Source: Endozoicomonas sp. GU-1 (GTDB lineage Bacteria; Pseudomonadota; Gammaproteobacteria; Pseudomonadales; Endozoicomonadaceae). Taken from it: a stretch of DNA of 64,000 nt. The translations under genes were made by a program, and so were the position numbers. The notes beneath the pieces are model-generated. The model was not told the DNA's origin, did not search any database, and was given only the letters and a program-made list of their open reading frames with translations. How positions within the stretch are numbered: the stretch's first letter is position 1; each line of letters starts with the position of its first letter. The stretch is from contig NZ_CP114771.1 of assembly GCF_027366395.1 (NCBI RefSeq), positions 1,240,001-1,304,000 of the forward strand, read 5' to 3'. Positions 17,920 to 27,164 of this stretch are shown here, one piece after another.

Positions 17920-18132
17920 AAATCAAAAAGGGATTCGGCTTGTCGCAGGGTATAAACTCACCGAAGAAATATCCGCTCAGATGGCATACAGATAAAATAT
18001 TGACCAAATTCACACAAACTATAGACACATGTTGACAAAGCTGATTAATATATGTCCTGCGATTGCAGGGATATTAGTACCAATCGCTTCCAAACCGATC
18101 ACATTTATAAAGTTAGTAAAAGGATTATTAAC

Positions 18133-18312
18133 ATGATCAGGCAATTGATTCGCGATTTCCTTAAAGAAGAAGATGGGCTGGCTGCTGTTGAGTATGCGGT
18201 TTTGGCTGGGGCAGTTATTGCGGGAGTTTCAGCACTTTTCTCCGCTACAGGAGTAGACTTTGATGCAATTGGAAAGACTCTGAAAGGAAAGATTGACAAA
18301 GCATTGTCATGA
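18133..18312 (+). CDS. flp: Flp-type IVb pilin
   Basis: Major pilin of the Flp/Tad pilus, 59 aa. A short charged leader ends at Gly, and the mature protein begins LAAVEYAVLAGAVIAGV: the prepilin-peptidase site is G/LAAVEY with Glu at +5 and Tyr at +6, followed by the hydrophobic helix. The frame runs further upstream, but the ATG at 18133 follows AAAAGGA at good spacing and gives the usual leader. It is the first gene of the pilus locus, separated from tadV by repeat elements. Confidence 0.92.
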   Translation: MIRQLIRDFLKEEDGLAAVEYAVLAGAVIAGVSALFSATGVDFDAIGKTLKGKIDKALS

Positions 18313-18317
18313 CATCG

Positions 18318-18339
18318 TTCCCACGGCCCTCCGTGGGAA
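18318..18339. repeat. REP-like palindrome
   Basis: TTCCCACG (18318-18325) and CGTGGGAA (18332-18339) form a perfect 8-bp stem six bases after the flp stop. The GTTCCCACG...CGTGGGAAT core resembles palindromes repeated between genes in many gammaproteobacteria. It may also end the flp transcript. Confidence 0.55.
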
Positions 18340-18430
18340 TGCATACGGTACCAAAAGACAACTCCGAGCAGACAAGTAGTACGGTCGCATTTCCACGTGA
18401 AGCGGGGGTGTTGCGAAAGATATAAAAGCA

Positions 18431-18535
18431 TTGAACCACAAAGACACAAAGGCACAGAGGAAGCCTTTTTGTTTGTTGAGCGTAGCTCAACCAAACCCGA
18501 AAAAAACTTTGTGTCTTTGTGCCTTTGTGGTTCCC
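18431..18535. repeat. Long imperfect inverted repeat, MITE-like
   Basis: The left arm GAACCACAAAGACACAAAGG (from 18433) and a right arm ending near 18533 are imperfect complements built of ACAAAG-type repeats. An inner palindrome TTGAGC-GTA-GCTCAA lies at about 18475-18489. The element is about 105 bp, between flp and tadV. Such CACAAAG-rich hairpins recur in many environmental bacterial genomes (general knowledge). Confidence 0.5.
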
Positions 18536-18608
18536 TTCTTTTTAAGGCCCTACGCAACACTCTCGAAGCGTAAGATCGAAAAGCATCAAAAAATAACACG
18601 GAACACTC

Positions 18609-19133
18609 ATGCAGGTAACGGATTACCCGCAGGCCCTTATTCTAATGCTATGCAGCACTCTGTTACTGGCCTGCTATTTCGATAGTCGATACAACCGAAT
18701 TCCCAACTGGCTAAATGGCACTGTGATTTTTCTAGCCATTGCCTTTCACACCATCACCGACAGCACGATCGGTCTGATATTTTCCACACTGGGCACCCTC
18801 ACCGGCTTTGCCTGCTTCTTCCCGGGCTACCTGTTTAACAAAGCCATGGGAGCCGGTGATGTAAAACTGATGACCGCACTGGGTGGCATACTCGGCAGCC
18901 AGGCAATCTTTGTTTCCGCCCTGTTTACCCTGATCGCCGGCGGCATACTGGCACTGTTTTATATTGCCCTTAAAGGCCAGCTGTTACCCACAATGCAGCG
19001 ATACTGGCTCAGCACACGACTAATGACTTATTTATCACCGGCTGATGGCGAGGTGACTACGGGTAAATTCCCCTATGCCCTGGCCATTACCACCGGCGTT
19101 ATTCTGCAATTTTATTATCAGACACTGGTTTAG
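18609..19133 (+). CDS. tadV: Flp prepilin peptidase TadV/CpaA
   Basis: Membrane aspartic protease (family A24) that cuts the Flp leader peptide. It is a short 174-aa form without the N-methylase part, as in TadV/CpaA. The two catalytic aspartates are in FDSRYNRIPNW and GAGDVKLM. Several hydrophobic segments span the protein. A GGA-type ribosome site precedes the ATG. Downstream, rcpC follows after about 57 bases. Confidence 0.9.
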   Translation: MQVTDYPQALILMLCSTLLLACYFDSRYNRIPNWLNGTVIFLAIAFHTITDSTIGLIFSTLGTLTGFACFFPGYLFNKAMGAGDVKLMTALGGILGSQAIFVSALFTLIAGGILALFYIALKGQLLPTMQRYWLSTRLMTYLSPADGEVTTGKFPYALAITTGVILQFYYQTLV

Positions 19134-19190
19134 CCGTAGTTTCCTGACAACCTACGCCTTTATCAACATTGCAACAGCAAGGAAGCACCC

Positions 19191-20000
19191 ATGAACGGAC
19201 GCACATTGGGTATGCTGGGTTTCTCCGCAGTGATGGGACTCACTGCCGCCTGGTATGCCAGCACACAACTGACCGGGGCAGAATCCACCCAGCCGGTTCA
19301 GGCCCAACAGCAGGGTATCCCCATGGGGCAGGTGCTGGTGGCAAAAGAGACCATTCCCTTCGGCACGCCCCTGACCAGTGACCTGGTTTCCACCATGGAT
19401 ATTGCCCTTGAGCATCTGCCCGACGGTGCCCTGACCAGGCTTACAGAGATAAACGGCAAGATGGCCCTGAATGCACTGTTGCCAGGGGATATTATTATGT
19501 CCGCACGGTTAACCGATGCCGGTACCGGTGGTTTGCTGGCCACCCGGGTACAGCCGGGCAAGCGGGCGGTGAGCGTTCGGGTAAACGACGTCAGTGGTGT
19601 TGCCGGTTTTGTGCTGCCCGGCGACCGGGTGGATGTGCTGTCCATCCAGACTGCCCGCAGCGGTGGCTCCAATAATACGGACAACTCCGAAATTCTTCTT
19701 TCAGATGTGGTAGTGCTGGCAGTAGACCAGCAGGCTATCAACGACAGTGGTCGTCCCCAGGTGGTGCGCTCGGTGACCCTGGAAGTCTCACCACGGGACA
19801 GCGAATCCCTGGTGCTGGCCAGCAGCCGTGGCAGCCTGCAACTTTCTTTGCGCAATCCGGAAGAATCTTTGTATCCGGAGGTAGAAGATAACCGGCTGCA
19901 GATTATCCGGGGCACCTCCCGGGAGCTGACCCGACTGAAAGGCCAGTCTGTCAGTCCGGGTGCTTCAGGGCAACCGGCCTCTCTGGCTTCCAGCAACTGA
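19191..20000 (+). CDS. rcpC: Flp pilus assembly protein RcpC/CpaB
   Basis: Periplasmic/inner-membrane pilus assembly factor with an N-terminal membrane anchor and a SAF-like domain (GQVLVAKETIPFGTPLTSDLV). The RcpC/CpaB core has RAVSVRVNDVSGVAGFVLPGD. At 269 aa it is typical. AAGGAAG lies just upstream of the ATG. It precedes the secretin gene, the usual order in tad loci. Confidence 0.92.
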   Translation: MNGRTLGMLGFSAVMGLTAAWYASTQLTGAESTQPVQAQQQGIPMGQVLVAKETIPFGTPLTSDLVSTMDIALEHLPDGALTRLTEINGKMALNALLPGDIIMSARLTDAGTGGLLATRVQPGKRAVSVRVNDVSGVAGFVLPGDRVDVLSIQTARSGGSNNTDNSEILLSDVVVLAVDQQAINDSGRPQVVRSVTLEVSPRDSESLVLASSRGSLQLSLRNPEESLYPEVEDNRLQIIRGTSRELTRLKGQSVSPGASGQPASLASSN

Positions 20001-20018
20001 TCAGGGGTAGTGTTTACG

Positions 20019-21593
20019 ATGTTATGTTCACCGAATCGACTCATTCTCAAGAAGCAGGCCAGAGGTTTTTTCAGAAAGTGCATCAAAGGCTGCGCTCTCG
20101 GCAGTCTCTCACTGTGTCTGTTATCAACCCCACTGGTACCCGAGTGCGCTTTTGCGGCCAGCGCCATTGATATTTCACGGGGCAGTCATCAGCAGCATCA
20201 GGTGGCTATTAATCAGTCCCGGCTGATCAATCTTGCGGGCAAGCCGGGCCGGATTTCGGTGGGGAATCCCGATATTGCCGACCTGCTGGTACTGGACAGT
20301 GGTCAGGTATACGTGGTTGCCAAAACCCTGGGGCAAACCAATATTCATGCCTGGGACAGCAAGGACCAACTGCTGGCCAGTCTCAATATTGAAGTGACCC
20401 ACGACCTGAATCTGCTGAAGCGTAAACTGTATCGCCTGCTGCCCGGAGAAACCATTGAAGTGCGCAGCAGTGGCCGGGATATTGTGCTTTCCGGTGAAGT
20501 ATCCGACGCCATCGTTCAGGATTCCGCTATTCGTCTGGCTCAGAGTTTTGCTGCCGGAACTGACGACGATGCCAGTGTCATCAGTTTGATGAGCATTGGC
20601 GGTGCCCGCCAGGTGATGCTGGAAGTTAAGGTGGCCGAGGTCCAGCGAAACCATCTCAAACGTTTGGGCATCAAATTTAATGCCCTGACCAATGGTGGAC
20701 GCTGGAGCGTTGGTGGTTCCAATGGTGGCAGCAGTTTCCCCAACCTCACCACTGCCGACAGTGGTGATACGATTCCCTTGATTCGCGACGGTGGCGTCTG
20801 GGGGCCTCCCCTGCAGCAGTTTACTCCGGATGATATCACCCTGCCCGGCTCAGGGCTGTTTGCCAGCCTGCTGACCGGTGACAGCCTGTTCAATCTTTAT
20901 ATTGATGCGGCGAAAAACAACAATATCGCCCGGATTCTGGCAGAGCCAACACTGACCACCATGAGTGGCCGGGAAGCCAAATTTATTGCCGGTGGCGAGT
21001 TTCCGATTCCGGTCAATTCCGGTGACGATCAAGTGACCATCGATTACAAGGAATACGGTGTTGGTCTTCAGTTCCTGCCCATGGTACTGGACTCTGGTCG
21101 TATTAACCTGCAGCTGGATGTCAATGTCAGCGATATTATCAGCTATAGTGCCTCCTCTTTCGGTTTTGCCAATAACTCCAATGTGCTGGTGATTCCCACC
21201 CTGACCAAGCGCAGTGCCCAGTCCACGGTTGAACTGATGGATGGACAGACCATTGCCATTGCCGGACTGGTCAACGAAAACCTGCGGGATGTGGTGGATA
21301 AATTCCCCGGTCTTGGCGATGTTCCGGTGCTTGGCTATCTGTTCCGCAGCCAGGAATTCCAGAAAGGCCAGACGGAACTGGTGATTATGGTGACACCCCG
21401 TCTGGCAAGACCATTACAGAATCCAGAGCCCTCCCTGCCTACGGATACGTTTGTGGCTCCGGATGACCGCGCCTTTTACCTGCTTGGACAGTTCCAGCCG
21501 GAAGTTCAGTCGGCAACCGATAACCCGCAGAAACGGATAGCCCATGCCGGTGCGGAAGGCGAGTACGGTCATGACCTGGGAGGTGATTACTAA
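20019..21593 (+). CDS. rcpA: Flp pilus secretin RcpA/CpaC
   Basis: Outer-membrane secretin channel of the Tad machine, about 524 aa. A hydrophobic signal segment lies near residues 20-45. The N-terminal pilus-binding domain (PGRISVGNPDIADL) and BON-like region follow, then the secretin core with QVMLEVKVAEVQR and the signature VPVLGYLFRS near the C-terminus. A GTG at 20010 would add three residues, but the ATG at 20019 is preferred because the AGGGG site is too close to the GTG. The stop overlaps the next start by one base. Confidence 0.93.
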   Translation: MLCSPNRLILKKQARGFFRKCIKGCALGSLSLCLLSTPLVPECAFAASAIDISRGSHQQHQVAINQSRLINLAGKPGRISVGNPDIADLLVLDSGQVYVVAKTLGQTNIHAWDSKDQLLASLNIEVTHDLNLLKRKLYRLLPGETIEVRSSGRDIVLSGEVSDAIVQDSAIRLAQSFAAGTDDDASVISLMSIGGARQVMLEVKVAEVQRNHLKRLGIKFNALTNGGRWSVGGSNGGSSFPNLTTADSGDTIPLIRDGGVWGPPLQQFTPDDITLPGSGLFASLLTGDSLFNLYIDAAKNNNIARILAEPTLTTMSGREAKFIAGGEFPIPVNSGDDQVTIDYKEYGVGLQFLPMVLDSGRINLQLDVNVSDIISYSASSFGFANNSNVLVIPTLTKRSAQSTVELMDGQTIAIAGLVNENLRDVVDKFPGLGDVPVLGYLFRSQEFQKGQTELVIMVTPRLARPLQNPEPSLPTDTFVAPDDRAFYLLGQFQPEVQSATDNPQKRIAHAGAEGEYGHDLGGDY

Positions 21594-21889
21594 TGATCAA
21601 CAATAAACGTTCCATACTTCTTCTCACCCTGGTATCAGTGACATTAACCGGTTGCGTGATGAAAGAACGGCATCACTTTACCGATGAAGCCGCTGACACC
21701 CGCCGCCTTGCCGTTAAATCCATTATGGTCAGTCAACGGTTACACCCGAACGCCTCTGAACAGAACTCTGACAAACTGTTAAGCGGTGAAGATGGCGGCC
21801 GGGCGGCCCTGAGCCTCGGGGAATATCGGGGGAGTGAAGGTAGTGACTCATCGGAGAACAACAGTATCACTCTTGATTTAGGTAACTGA
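21593..21889 (+). CDS. Small lipoprotein of the tad locus
   Basis: A 98-aa protein with a lipoprotein signal: a basic N-terminus, the hydrophobic core SILLLTLVSVTL and lipobox LTGC. The mature part is hydrophilic and Ser/Glu-rich with no domain I recognise. It overlaps the secretin stop (TAATG) and has a GGGAGG ribosome site, so it is translated with rcpA. By position it may act as the pilotin or RcpB/TadD-like outer-membrane partner of the secretin; that is inference. Confidence 0.75.
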   Translation: MINNKRSILLLTLVSVTLTGCVMKERHHFTDEAADTRRLAVKSIMVSQRLHPNASEQNSDKLLSGEDGGRAALSLGEYRGSEGSDSSENNSITLDLGN

Positions 21890-21923
21890 CCACAGGGCAG
21901 ACTTATTTTGGAAGACAGCCGTT

Positions 21924-23254
21924 ATGCAAGATAAACGACGTTTATCCCACATTTTCATTAAACGGAAACAGCGCGGTGCTGTTGCCGTGGTGGTTGCCAT
22001 TACCCTGACCGGTGTTATGGCAATGATGGGGCTGGCAGTGGATACCGGCAATATTATTTCCCAGCGGGATAAACTGCAGAATATTGCCAATGCGGCAGCG
22101 CTCAGTGCGGCAAAAACCTATTACTTTCCGAATGAAAAGTATTCCAAGGTTAAAAAAACGCAAAAGACACTATTCGGGCAATGGGTGAAAGGCCCAAACA
22201 ACTTGATATGCAATTTTCCCCGCCTGCTGGAGGACGAAGTGACATTAACGGTCGCTATTCCGTTACAGTCTCCAAAACGGTATCACCGGTTCTTCTCGGC
22301 TTAGCCGGAATTGGTGATACCACGATTACGGCAACTGCATCTGCCGGGCTTGCCCCTGAGCCAGCCTATAGCGTTGCTCCTATTATGGCCTGTACGGAAA
22401 ATCTTGGTGATCCTGGTCCGGCTGATACCAATGATCCACAAATCTATCACTTTCTCGAATCATTTCTGGACGACACTGACCTGGAAAATGTGGTTGGTTT
22501 CAGAATGTTTATTGATACCACCGGTTTTGACCAGCAGATATTGAATATGCCTCTACTCTATGAAATCACTTCCGTAATGTTAGGGAGCGGAGAAAATGTG
22601 TTGATGTATGAAGATACCCCCACCAGGGTCGTTGATGAGTTTGGCTACGACTCATGGACTCTCAGGCCTGGCACAATGCTGAACACAAGACTGGGTATTA
22701 CTAATTTCGGCAATGATGTTTTCAGTGCTGATTACAATTCAACATTCTCTTCTCAAGATGAGTTAGCCTGTGCTGACTGCAGAGAGCGTGATGCCTTTTC
22801 ACGGCAGTTTCGCCCAAGAGCCAATATTGATGGCAAAGTTGAGTTTTTTCAGCAATACCTGGGGTTACTTACTGAGATACTTGGACGCTGGGGTAGAGAA
22901 GTAGCTATCGCAGATTATCCCTATATCTATGCAGATTATCTTCAAGACAATGCCAATCAAAACATGCAGTGCAACAGAAGTGAGTGTGAAACCAACCGGC
23001 GTATTTTGAAAATGCCCGTTGCACCCAACTGTGGCGTTGAAGATTTGGATAACAAAGAATTTGCCTGCTTCTTTATGCTGGAACCGGCTCGAGTGTTCAT
23101 TGATGATGTAGATGAAGAGCGGGGTTGGACCAACATTGATCTTGAATATCGTACAGAGTTCATTGCACAGCATATCCCATGCCCTGCCATTACTAATGAA
23201 GAGAAGATCAGTGGTGCCTATGATGTGGTTCTCTATGATGGGCCAGGGGCATGA
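21924..23254 (+). pseudogene. tadG: TadG-like pilus assembly protein, frameshifted
   Basis: The start at 21924 gives a TadG-type N-terminus: basic residues, RGAVAVVVAITLTGVMAMMG, then VDTGNIISQRDKLQNIANAAALSAAKTYY. The frame then ends early at 22304. The rest of the protein continues in the -1 frame from about 22154 to 23254 (QFSPPAGG onward, then SVTVSKTV and ITATASAG, as in TadG). The switch must lie after the stop at 22151-22153, at or near a run of seven A residues (22152-22158). It could be a sequencing error, polymerase or ribosome slippage at A7, or real loss. The C-terminal part is Cys-containing and unique. The stop overlaps the next start (ATGA). Confidence 0.75.
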
Positions 23255-23853
23255 GCAGAGATAACTATAAGAACACCAACAGGCAGCAAGGGATGGCAGC
23301 TGTTGAATTTGCCATGGTTGTACCTTTTTTGATAGCACTGTTAATTACCACGGTTGAATTTGGTCGAATGTATTACAGCTATCAGCGCCTGCATATGGCA
23401 GCGTTTGATGCTGCACGTTATATATCTGCCCGACTTCCCGGCAGTGGCCTTTTCAATCTGGAGAATTTAAAAGCTAATCTGGAAAATGAACTACGGATTC
23501 AGGCTCGCCAAGTAGCCGTTTACGGTATTGCCAATGCTAAGGGAGATCCCGTACTTCCCGGATTATCTGAAAACCAGGTCTATATGAATTTTAACGCCCT
23601 TGAGGCTGTTCAAAACAGCGATACAAGCACATCAAGACAATCCCTGTGTCGGGTTCGAGCGTATCTTGAAAGCTACAACATTCTCAGTGAGCTGGTAGAC
23701 CAGATCAATGGCGAACGCTACTGCAACGAAATAGACGGCAATCTGATGGTACAGATTGATTACACCTATCAACCCATTTTCAACGAAATCCCCCTGCTTG
23801 GCCTGGATCTCAGTATTCCCATGCAAGCACAGGCATCCATGAGGGTTTTCTAA
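23251..23853 (+). CDS. tadE: TadE-like pseudopilin
   Basis: Minor pilin-like protein of the Tad system, 200 aa. It has the TadE motif: QQGMAAVEFAMVVPFLIALLITTVEFGRMYY, a Gly followed by a hydrophobic helix with Glu at +5, then the FGR motif. It starts in ATGA overlap with tadG and ends in TAATG overlap with the next gene, so the three are coupled. Assignment to TadE rather than TadF is by order. Confidence 0.85.
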   Translation: MSRDNYKNTNRQQGMAAVEFAMVVPFLIALLITTVEFGRMYYSYQRLHMAAFDAARYISARLPGSGLFNLENLKANLENELRIQARQVAVYGIANAKGDPVLPGLSENQVYMNFNALEAVQNSDTSTSRQSLCRVRAYLESYNILSELVDQINGERYCNEIDGNLMVQIDYTYQPIFNEIPLLGLDLSIPMQAQASMRVF

Positions 23854-24386
23854 TGATAGCGGGCACCTGTTTTAATATTTCAAAGCAACAACAGCAGGGT
23901 GTAGCCGCCGTGGAATTTGCCCTGATTGCCCCGGTGCTGTTTGCCCTGATTCTGGGCATTATTGATTTTGGTCGCATGATGTTCACCATGAACCTGCTGC
24001 AGGAATCCACTCGCCGGTCAGCGGAAGCCGCAACATTCCTGTTTCCTGACGCCCGTGGTATTGAATCCGCCAAACAGGCGGGAATACTGAAAGCTGACGG
24101 CAGCAGCAGTGCATTAATTAATGGACTGACCACCAGTCATATTGATCTGGCCTATCTGGATGTGGATGGCAGCGTCATTGCCTCCCCGGCTAACTGTGCT
24201 GCCTATGATTCCATCCGTTTTGTCAGGGCTCAACTCGCTCAGGGGAGTGGCGGCTATTCATTTGAATTTGTCACTCCGGTCAATCTGATGGGGTTCCCCA
24301 AAACCATGGCCATGCCCCCTTTCCAGGTTATTCTGCCCAGGGAAAGCCTGGGTTGGACAAACAGTGGGACGCCGTGCAGTAGCTGA
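23853..24386 (+). CDS. tadF: TadE/TadF-like pseudopilin
   Basis: Second TadE-family protein, 177 aa, with the same N-terminal layout (QGVAAVEFALIAPVLFALILGIIDFGRMMF). The remainder is a small extracytoplasmic domain with little recognisable sequence. It overlaps the preceding pseudopilin by one base. Together the pair probably forms the pilus tip or initiation complex, as TadE and TadF do in Aggregatibacter. Confidence 0.82.
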   Translation: MIAGTCFNISKQQQQGVAAVEFALIAPVLFALILGIIDFGRMMFTMNLLQESTRRSAEAATFLFPDARGIESAKQAGILKADGSSSALINGLTTSHIDLAYLDVDGSVIASPANCAAYDSIRFVRAQLAQGSGGYSFEFVTPVNLMGFPKTMAMPPFQVILPRESLGWTNSGTPCSS

Positions 24387-24420
24387 TAAGAACAATACCC
24401 ATAATAAAGTCAGAAGGCAG

Positions 24421-25680
24421 ATGTCAGTGAGTTTATCTATGAAAAATACCCAACCAGCCAGCCGTGAAACCCTCTATCCAGAACAAAAGCAGGAACAACT
24501 GGAAGTACTGTTGACGGGTGATTCAGAGCAGTCCCTGGATTGGTTGAATGCCATTCTGGCACCGGTAGTGGAGATTAATAGCCAACGCCTGTTACTGCAG
24601 AGTGAAGACACATTCACACAGCTACTCCAGCAACAACAACCAGTTGACGTGATCATTCACCGACTGGGCCAGCAACCGGAGCAACAACTTAATGCCCTGT
24701 CATCACTGCTTCCGGTAATAAACAACACCGCCGGAAAAACGACGCTGATCGTTATCGGCCCTGCCGATCAACCATTGCTGATGAGAGCCGCCATGCGGGC
24801 CGGAGCCAGTGATTATCTGCCAGAGCCATTCAGCAACCAGGAACTGCTTTCTCTTCTGGAAACTCTTTTTGAACATCGGCAGGCCAACTCAAGCATCAGG
24901 CATGCAAGGGTAACTGCCGCTATTTCTGCCTCCGGTGGTGCCGGTGCCACCTTTCTGGCCTGTAACCTGGCCCATATCAAGGCAACCAATCACCAGAAAA
25001 GCCTGTTGCTGGACCTCAATTTCAGAATGGGCTCGGTGCTGCAGTTTATGGATCTGTACAGCGATTATGGCCTTGAAGATGTGCTGACTGAACTGCCTTC
25101 CCTGGATCAAACGGCGCTGGCCGGTTATCTGGCCAGACACGAGAGTGGGCTTGAGGTGCTGGCCATGAAGCAGCCAGACCTGATGGCGTATTCTGACCCG
25201 GATGCCGACCAGCTGGCCAGGCTGCTGAAACTGCTGAAACAGGGACGGGACGATGTGGTGATTGACCTGCCTATGTTTCCCACCAATATCAGTACCTTTA
25301 TCCAGGATCAGGCCGACGATATCTGCCTGGTTATTCAACAGGATATGCTTTCCCTTCGCAATGCCCTGCGCTGGCTGGACTTGTCGGAAAGTGAACTTGG
25401 GCTTTCCCGGGATCAATTCACTATCGTCGTCAACCGTTATCATCCCCGCCTGCCCATCAGGGTCAATGATATCTGCAACACGCTCAAGGTGAGCGAGGTT
25501 GTCACCATTCCCGGTGATTATCATCGGGTAAGCAACAGCCTCAATTCTGGTAAGCCACTGCTTAAGCAAGCCCCGAAGGCCAGTGTTACCAAAGCGATAG
25601 TGGCTCTGCACAGCCGTTTTACCGAGCAGACTGAAGCTCCATCGAGACTGTCGGCACTGGTTAAACGAGTGTTCGGTTAA
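24421..25680 (+). CDS. tadZ: Pilus assembly localization protein TadZ/CpaE
   Basis: About 419 aa: an N-terminal receiver-like domain (about 20-140, with RAAMRAGASDYLPEPF) and a C-terminal ParA/MinD-like ATPase. The P-loop is atypical, ASGGAGATFLACNLA, lacking the usual lysines, which is known for TadZ-type proteins. It probably marks the pole or site where the pilus is built. A GTG at 24364 could extend it, but the ATG at 24421 follows AGAAGG and fits better. Confidence 0.88.
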   Translation: MSVSLSMKNTQPASRETLYPEQKQEQLEVLLTGDSEQSLDWLNAILAPVVEINSQRLLLQSEDTFTQLLQQQQPVDVIIHRLGQQPEQQLNALSSLLPVINNTAGKTTLIVIGPADQPLLMRAAMRAGASDYLPEPFSNQELLSLLETLFEHRQANSSIRHARVTAAISASGGAGATFLACNLAHIKATNHQKSLLLDLNFRMGSVLQFMDLYSDYGLEDVLTELPSLDQTALAGYLARHESGLEVLAMKQPDLMAYSDPDADQLARLLKLLKQGRDDVVIDLPMFPTNISTFIQDQADDICLVIQQDMLSLRNALRWLDLSESELGLSRDQFTIVVNRYHPRLPIRVNDICNTLKVSEVVTIPGDYHRVSNSLNSGKPLLKQAPKASVTKAIVALHSRFTEQTEAPSRLSALVKRVFG

Positions 25681-25724
25681 ATCAAAAGATTAATAGCTGG
25701 AGAAAAAATACAGGGATCGTATTT

Positions 25725-27164
25725 ATGGCATTCACCTACCATCCTGAGCCTACTGTTGAAAGGAAGGCAGAAAAAAAACGTCGTGAGCCCGTTATCAGCG
25801 ACACTGATGCAGCGCCAGTGATCGAGACCAGCGAAGAAGATAGCCTTCAGGCCCGTCGCCTCAGGGAGTTGCAGAATCACTGGCAACAACGGGTGCATGA
25901 AGAGTTACTGGAACGTCTTGATCTGCCCCGCCTGAGTAAGCTCCCCCATGACCAGGCCCGTCGACAGATAGAGGAAACAGGACAACAGTTACTCACCGCC
26001 ATGAGTGCTCCCTTAAGCATGGAGCAACGAAGTGTCATTCTCAGTGAGATTATTGATGAATTACTGGGGTTGGGTCCCCTTGAGAAATTACTGCGCAGTG
26101 AGGATGTGTCGGATATTCTGGTCAATGGCGCAGAGACCATCTACATGGAAAAGCAGGGAAAGCTGACACTGACCGGCTTAAGCTTTCGCAGTAATGAGCA
26201 CCTGCTGAATGTCATCGAAAAAATTGTCGCCCAGGTCGGCCGTCGTATTGATGAATCGTCGCCGATGGTGGATGCCCGATTGCCCGATGGTTCAAGGGTG
26301 AACGCGATTATTCCGCCATTGGCACTGGATGGCCCGTCCCTCTCCATCCGCCGTGCCACCGTTGACCGGATGAGCCTTCTGCACCTGGCGGAACTGGGTG
26401 CCATGGCACCACAAATGGCCCGAACCCTGGAGGCCATGGTCAGGATGCGCTTGAATATCCTGGTCTCCGGTGGCACCGGCACCGGGAAAACCACACTGCT
26501 TAATGCCCTCTCTGGCTGCATTCCTGAAGATGACCGCATCATCACCATAGAAGACTCTGCCGAACTGCAACTGCAGCAACCCCATGTGGTCCGCCTGGAA
26601 ACCCGTCCAGCCAATCTGGAAGGCAAAGGGGAAATTAATCAGCGGGAGCTGGTCAAAAACAGTTTACGGATGCGACCGGATCGTATTGTGGTCGGTGAGG
26701 TTCGGGGAGCCGAGGCCCTGGATATGCTCACGGCCATGAACACCGGGCACGATGGCTCCCTGACGACGATCCATGCCAATACGCCCAGGGATGCACTGCA
26801 ACGCCTGGATAATATGGTACAGATGACTGGCCTGGCATTTTCCCAACAATCCCTCCGGCAGCAGATCGCTTCTGCCATTGACCTGGTTGTGCAGCTGGAA
26901 CGCATGGAAGACGGTAAACGTCGTATTGTGAGTATTCAGGAAGTGAACGGAATGGAGCAGGATATCATTACCATGACCGAGATTTTCCGCTTCCAGCGCC
27001 GCGGCCATGACGAGTCTGGTCAGGTTACCGGTGTTTACAAGGCTACCGGTCTGGTGCCTGAACTCTATCACCGTCTGGCACTGTACGGTATTGAGCTGTC
27101 CAGAGATGTCTTTGATACCGAATGGCAGTATGGCCCATCAGGTGAGCTGGGAGTTGCTCCATGA
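25725..27164 (+). CDS. tadA: Tad secretion ATPase TadA/CpaF
   Basis: Hexameric ATPase that powers Flp pilus assembly (GspE/VirB11 superfamily), 479 aa. Walker A is SGGTGTGKTT (near 247-256), with the Asp box ITIEDSAELQLQQPHVVRLETR, Walker B RPDRIVVGEVRGAEALDML and the His box TGHDGSLTTIHAN. The N-terminal part carries charged helices. Its stop overlaps the tadB start (ATGA). Confidence 0.96.
   Translation: MAFTYHPEPTVERKAEKKRREPVISDTDAAPVIETSEEDSLQARRLRELQNHWQQRVHEELLERLDLPRLSKLPHDQARRQIEETGQQLLTAMSAPLSMEQRSVILSEIIDELLGLGPLEKLLRSEDVSDILVNGAETIYMEKQGKLTLTGLSFRSNEHLLNVIEKIVAQVGRRIDESSPMVDARLPDGSRVNAIIPPLALDGPSLSIRRATVDRMSLLHLAELGAMAPQMARTLEAMVRMRLNILVSGGTGTGKTTLLNALSGCIPEDDRIITIEDSAELQLQQPHVVRLETRPANLEGKGEINQRELVKNSLRMRPDRIVVGEVRGAEALDMLTAMNTGHDGSLTTIHANTPRDALQRLDNMVQMTGLAFSQQSLRQQIASAIDLVVQLERMEDGKRRIVSIQEVNGMEQDIITMTEIFRFQRRGHDESGQVTGVYKATGLVPELYHRLALYGIELSRDVFDTEWQYGPSGELGVAP

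Noticed and set aside
18000-18060. TTGACA (18032-18037) and TTGACC as -35 boxes for flp
   Set aside because: No -10 box at acceptable spacing (14 bases for one, none for the other), so no promoter is called.
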